A DNA stretch of 64,000 nucleotides from Haloferax marisrubri (lineage in GTDB: Archaea; Halobacteriota; Halobacteria; Halobacteriales; Haloferacaceae). Under the pieces are notes generated by a model. That model was given only the letters and a program-made list of their open reading frames with translations. It did not search any database and was not told the DNA's origin. The stretch spans positions 375,908 through 439,907 of the forward strand of contig NZ_LOPW02000017.1 of the NCBI RefSeq assembly GCF_001469875.2. Direction: 5' to 3'. Of the stretch, positions 61,095-64,000 are shown in pieces (the stretch's first letter is position 1; each line of letters begins with the position of its first letter). The translations under genes were made by a program, and so were the position numbers.

Positions 61095-61326
61095 GCTTCG
61101 GCTTCCGCCTCGTCGAACGAGGTGAATCAGAGATTCACCGGCTCGCCGAAGCTTACGCTTCGTCGAACAGCGCAGCACTCCGTGCTGCTGGCTCGACGAG
61201 TCGTTTCACTCCTCGTCGAATAGTGTCGAGCGAAGCTCGACTGATTCGACTTCGGCTTACGCCTCGTCGAACATAACAGACGCTACGCGTCTGTTGGCTC
61301 GACGAGTCGTTTCACTCCTCGTCGAA
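61095..61326. repeat. Hairpin array between galK and gnaD, with 32-bp duplication
   Basis: Five hairpins with 3-4 nt loops lie in this segment: GGTGAATC-AGA-GATTCACC, CGAAGC-TTAC-GCTTCG, CAGCAC-TCC-GTGCTG, GTCGAGC-GAA-GCTCGAC and AACAGACGC-TAC-GCGTCTGTT. They are separated by alternating arms CTCGTCGA and TCGACGAG (61109, 61159, 61193, 61212, 61263, 61299, 61318). 61189-61220 is repeated exactly at 61295-61326, the latter containing the gnaD stop codon. Confidence 0.85.
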
Positions 61327-62550
61327 CAGCGTCTCGCCGTCGACCATGTGCTCTTCGACGGTGTCCATGTCCAGCGTCACGCCGAGGCCCGGCTTCTCCG
61401 GAATCTCGATGTAGCCGTCCTCGATGACCGTCTCCTCGACGAGGTCGCCCCACCAGCCCAGCTCGTAGGAGTGGTACTCGACCGCCAGCGAGTTCGGAAT
61501 CGCCGTGCCGACGTGCGCGGAGGCCATCGTCGCGACCGGCGACGAGACGTTGTGCATCGCGACCGGCACGTAGTACTGGTTCGCCACGTCCGCGATTTTC
61601 TGCGTCTCGCGCATCCCGCCGACCTTCGGCATGTCGGGCGCGACGATGTCCACGGCCTGATTCTCGATGAGGCGGCGAAGCTCCGTCACGCGGTAGCGGT
61701 TCTCACCGACCGTGATGGGCGTGAGCGTGGACTTCGTGACCTCCTCCTGCACGTCGAGGTTCTCCGGCGGCACGGGGTCTTCGAGCCACCACACGTCGTA
61801 GTCTTCGAGCGCGGCCGCGAGGCGCTTTGCGCTCCCGCCCGAGAACGTCCAGTGGCAGTCGAACGCCACGTCCGCCTTGTCCTTGACGCGCTCTGTCACC
61901 TTCTCGACGATTTCGGCCTTGTGCCGAATCTCGCCGGGTCGCAGGTGGCGGTTCGCGCGGTCCTTCTCGAAGCCCGACGGCACGTCGAGGTCGAACTTCA
62001 GCGCGTCGTAACCGAGTTCGTCAACCACGCGCTCCGCCTCGTCGGCGCACGCTTCGGGGTCGGCCTCCTCTTCGGTGTGGCAGTCGCAGTAGACGCGGAC
62101 CTTGTCGCGGTACTTCCCGCCGAGAAGCTGATAGGCGGGGATGTCGAGAATCTTGCCCGCGAGGTCGTGCAGCGCGATTTCGATGCCCGCGATGGCGGTG
62201 ACGGTGACGCCCTCGACGGAGCCCTCACCGGACATCTTCTGGACGAGATGCTCGTACAGGCGGTCGATGTCGAGGGGGTTCTCGCCGATGACGAACGGCT
62301 TCATGCGCTCGATGAGTTCGGGCACGCCCGCGCCCCAGTAGGCCTCGCCGGTGCCGACGACGCCCGCGTCGGTGTAGATGCGGACGAGCGTCCACGGGAA
62401 GTTGCCGTCGACCATCGTCGTCTGCACGTCGGTGATTTCGACGTCGCGGCCGCCGCCGCGCTTGGCCGTCACGCCCATCGTCTCCGCCGACAGCTCTCGC
62501 ATCGTGTACTCCGCGTTCGGATCGTGTAACTCCGCGTAGTTCTTACCCAT
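61312..62550 (-). CDS. gnaD: Gluconate dehydratase
   Basis: A 412-residue mandelate-racemase/enolase-superfamily dehydratase. AFDCHWTFSGGSAKRLA (metal Asp, acid/base His region), WWLEDPVPPENL (metal Glu), ITVGENRYR (metal Glu) and PVAMHNVSSPVATMASAH (catalytic His) are in the order of sugar-acid dehydratases. Position and family fit H. volcanii GnaD (HVO_1488 from memory), which turns gluconate into KDG in the semiphosphorylative Entner-Doudoroff route. A TrmB-like palindrome overlaps its promoter. Its last codons are part of a duplicated repeat. Confidence 0.9.
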   Translation of the reverse strand: MGKNYAELHDPNAEYTMRELSAETMGVTAKRGGGRDVEITDVQTTMVDGNFPWTLVRIYTDAGVVGTGEAYWGAGVPELIERMKPFVIGENPLDIDRLYEHLVQKMSGEGSVEGVTVTAIAGIEIALHDLAGKILDIPAYQLLGGKYRDKVRVYCDCHTEEEADPEACADEAERVVDELGYDALKFDLDVPSGFEKDRANRHLRPGEIRHKAEIVEKVTERVKDKADVAFDCHWTFSGGSAKRLAAALEDYDVWWLEDPVPPENLDVQEEVTKSTLTPITVGENRYRVTELRRLIENQAVDIVAPDMPKVGGMRETQKIADVANQYYVPVAMHNVSSPVATMASAHVGTAIPNSLAVEYHSYELGWWGDLVEETVIEDGYIEIPEKPGLGVTLDMDTVEEHMVDGETLFDEE

Positions 62551-62559
62551 GCAGAGTGG

Positions 62560-62579
62560 TTTACTCGGACGTTAGTAAA
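62560..62579. promoter_or_regulatory. TrmB-like operator at gnaD
   Basis: TTTACT (62560-62565) and AGTAAA (62574-62579) are perfect 6-bp arms around N8. On the gnaD strand it contains TACT-N7-GAGTA, an exact match to the TrmB motif described in Halobacterium. It lies 10-29 bp upstream of the ATG, just downstream of the likely TATA (AAAAACTTT), where binding would repress gnaD when sugar is absent. Confidence 0.6.
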
Positions 62580-62626
62580 GTTTTTCCGACCGAGACATGT
62601 CTCCGGTCGGGCCTCGCGGGGCGCGG

Positions 62627-63073
62627 TCAGACCGGCGCGCGTCGGTCCAGCGAGTCGCGGAACGTCTCTCGGACGAGCGCGTCGAGGTCGGCGGGGAAGT
62701 CGAGTCGCCGGAGGTCGGTTTCGGGGTCCGCCGACGGGTCGATGTCGACGCCGCGGCGGCGGAGCGCGAGCAGTCGCCAGAGGTACGCGAGTCTGAGCAG
62801 GCGCATCGCGCCCGGCACGTCGGCGGCGCTTCGGACGCGGTAGGTCACCCACGCGGAGTCGGGAAGCACGTGGTGCGGGTCCGCGAGGCCGTCAGTCAGG
62901 AGCACGTCGCGGACGCGCTTCGTGAGCGCGAGGTCGACGACGCCGGCGTCGTGGACGTGGCCGATTTCTCTCCCGGCGACGAGGAACTCCGTTCCCCCGA
63001 AGCGGTGCGGTGCGGTCTCGACGCCGGGCCACCGCGAGACCCGCGAGACGATTCTGTCGATGGAGGCAGTCAT
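62627..63073 (-). CDS. Luciferase-domain (DUF5519-like) protein
   Basis: A 148-residue protein: RWPGVETAPHRFGGTEFLVAGREIGHVH and VDLALTKRVRDVLLTDGLADPHHVLPDSAWVTYRV (split here) match the small domain that NCBI names after dinoflagellate luciferase (DUF5519), usually 110-150 residues. The function is unknown; sequence similarity does not imply light production. ATG at 63073, MTASIDRIVSRVSRWPG. Divergent from the unassigned region on its right. Confidence 0.8.
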   Translation of the reverse strand: MTASIDRIVSRVSRWPGVETAPHRFGGTEFLVAGREIGHVHDAGVVDLALTKRVRDVLLTDGLADPHHVLPDSAWVTYRVRSAADVPGAMRLLRLAYLWRLLALRRRGVDIDPSADPETDLRRLDFPADLDALVRETFRDSLDRRAPV

Positions 63074-63411
63074 TGGTGAATGTACGCGCTCCAAGAAGAT
63101 AACGACAGAGTCGGACCGTCCCGAGGCACGACGCCCGACAGCCCGGTTCGAAGCCCGTAGCCGGACGATAACGACAGGACTTCCGGACATTCAGTTCACG
63201 GTGAGTGTCTGTCGAAAATAGACACTCGGAACGACGCGGTATTCGCGGATTAACACGGGTTAGGAACCCGAATTTTCGTATCCCGTGACGACTTCGGAGG
63301 ACGAGTCCGTCCCGAGGGTTCGCTCTCCGTCCGACGAAACCCGGGCCGCATCGGCGTCGAGGGTAGACGATTCGTAACGAAACCCTCGGGACGCAAATAA
63401 CAGGTCGAACC
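63074..63411. other. Non-coding gap with two hairpins
   Basis: No ORF is convincing. GAGTGTCT/AGACACTC (63203-63227, 8-bp stem, 9-nt loop) and CGAGGGT/ACCCTCG (63358-63388, 7-bp stem) are the notable structures. TATA-like CGCAAATAA lies at 63392-63400. Promoters for the luciferase-domain gene (minus) and the surface protein (plus) should be here. Confidence 0.45.
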
Positions 63412-63480
63412 ATGTCTCTGACTGCCACCGATGTTCCGACACAGGGAACCGACCCCGACTCCCGGGAGGCCGCGCGATGA
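63412..63480 (+). CDS. Possible 22-residue leader ORF
   Basis: MSLTATDVPTQGTDPDSREA followed by AR and TGA; the stop overlaps the next start as ATGA. A purine-rich GGGAGG is inside this ORF 8 bp before the next ATG, so it may only provide a ribosome site for that gene. Weak evidence for translation. Confidence 0.3.
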   Translation: MSLTATDVPTQGTDPDSREAAR

Positions 63481-64000
63481 ACCTCGGCCAACTCGGCGTC
63501 GGTGCCGTCGTCCTCGTCATCGTCGTGTTCGCCCTCCTGTCCGGCGGCGTGAACACGCCCGAGACGCCCTCCCCCGCCGACGATGCCGATAGAAGTATCG
63601 GTGCGGACGTGACCGACCCCGCCGCTGACGACGCGCCGGACGACGAACCCGAAGTCGAAGAAGAGCCCGTCGTCGCCGATAACTCGGGTGACGCGGGAGC
63701 CTCCGACCCCGACTCGTCTGCCGGCGACTCCGAGAACGCGAGCGGCTCGTTCGAGACGGTCGAGACCGTCACCGACGACGACACCGACTCGACGACGAAG
63801 AAGTCCTCGAAGAAGAAGCGTAGCAGTTCGAAGTCGAACAGCAACGACAGCAACGACAGCGACGACTCGTCTGCCGACGATTCGACTGACGACAGCACGA
63901 CCGAGGAGAACTCGTCCGACGACTCGACCGACGACAGCACGGGCGACTCCACGAACGACGGTTCGACCACCGACGACACCGGCTCGTCATCGGACGATTC
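63477..64000 (+). CDS. Ser/Asp-rich anchored surface protein (3' truncated by window)
   Basis: The frame is open from ATG 63477 to the window end (174 codons, no stop). It begins MNLGQLGVGAVVLVIVVFAL, a single N-terminal anchor helix, then an acidic Pro/Asp linker, a short basic patch (TTKKSSKKKRSSS, about 118-130) and a long low-complexity run of Ser, Asp and Thr (DDSTDDSTTEENSSDDSTDD type). An SD-like GGGAGG precedes the ATG. Probably a membrane-anchored cell-surface or periplasmic protein; the rest of it is not visible. Confidence 0.72.
   Translation, partial: MNLGQLGVGAVVLVIVVFALLSGGVNTPETPSPADDADRSIGADVTDPAADDAPDDEPEVEEEPVVADNSGDAGASDPDSSAGDSENASGSFETVETVTDDDTDSTTKKSSKKKRSSSKSNSNDSNDSDDSSADDSTDDSTTEENSSDDSTDDSTGDSTNDGSTTDDTGSSSDD

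Noticed and set aside
61095-61326. Possible CRISPR array
   Set aside because: Repeats are irregular in length, the variable parts are self-complementary hairpins rather than unique spacers, and no cas genes are nearby.
63260-63979. 239-residue minus-strand ORF of Ser/Val/Glu repeats
   Set aside because: It is the antisense of the Ser/Asp-rich surface protein, whose + strand frame has an anchor helix, a ribosome site and normal codon use.

Overview
The window is high-GC (roughly 65%) archaeal DNA from a halophile, most likely Haloferax or a close relative. The proteins are strongly acidic. Many genes begin at an ATG 25-35 nt after a TATA box with no Shine-Dalgarno sequence (leaderless starts). 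Archaeal markers include an MC1 chromatin protein, TFB, a UbiA-type archaeal lipid prenyltransferase, pyrB-pyrI, UPF0058, a METTL5-type methyltransferase and a HemAT transducer. From memory, and not checked here, the order fbp - gdhA - menaquinone genes - rhomboid - tfb - gnaD resembles the HVO_1446 to HVO_1488 part of the Haloferax volcanii chromosome.

Layout. 1-4600: the end of an MC1 gene, an ArsP-like permease carrying a YHS domain, an HTH regulator, and two oxidoreductases (an SDR and a quinone-reductase-like protein) that share an almost identical promoter/operator. 4910-10074: a 5.2 kb, more AT-rich integrative element inserted in the 3' end of a tRNA-Arg(TCG) gene and bounded by 33-bp direct repeats. 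It carries a tyrosine integrase, a fused DUF262-DUF1524 (GmrSD-type) defence nuclease, a serine recombinase and several very small genes. Decayed tRNA-Arg fragments lie at both ends.

10.2-20.2 kb: lipid prenyltransferase, RecA-like ATPase, CoA-binding protein, cysteine synthase family enzyme, a three-gene ABC exporter operon whose middle gene fuses a permease to a PrsW-type domain, 3-hydroxyacyl-CoA dehydrogenase and an HhH protein. 20.2-30.3 kb is central metabolism: fbp (after a translationally coupled 43-codon ORF), an acyl-CoA carboxylase transferase subunit, a MaoC hydratase, two glutamate dehydrogenases flanking a CitE-like lyase, and pyrB-pyrI. 30.3-35.1 kb: a histidine kinase with a degenerate receiver, small membrane proteins, a ThuA-like protein and an enoyl-CoA hydratase.

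35.1-45.5 kb holds menaquinone synthesis (menC-menA, menB, menD, menF), interrupted by a flavoprotein and a lipoprotein of iron-uptake type behind a DtxR-like palindrome. 45.6-59.1 kb: a molybdopterin oxidoreductase, small regulators, a rhomboid protease, methyltransferase, a candidate ncRNA, a secreted nuclease, TFB, Agl23-like protein, UspA, ferredoxin, rhodanese-MBL fusion and HemAT. 59.2-64 kb: MOSC protein, galactokinase and gluconate dehydratase, with a dense hairpin array between the last two, then the start of a Ser/Asp-rich surface protein cut by the window edge.

The most unusual structures are 3'-end duplications of genes separated by hairpin-rich spacers (two clear cases, at 45.6 and 61.2 kb, and one tRNA-derived case at 4.8 kb), the tRNA-Arg relics around the integrative element, and a shared TrmB-like motif at gnaD and fbp that would tie sugar breakdown to gluconeogenesis.
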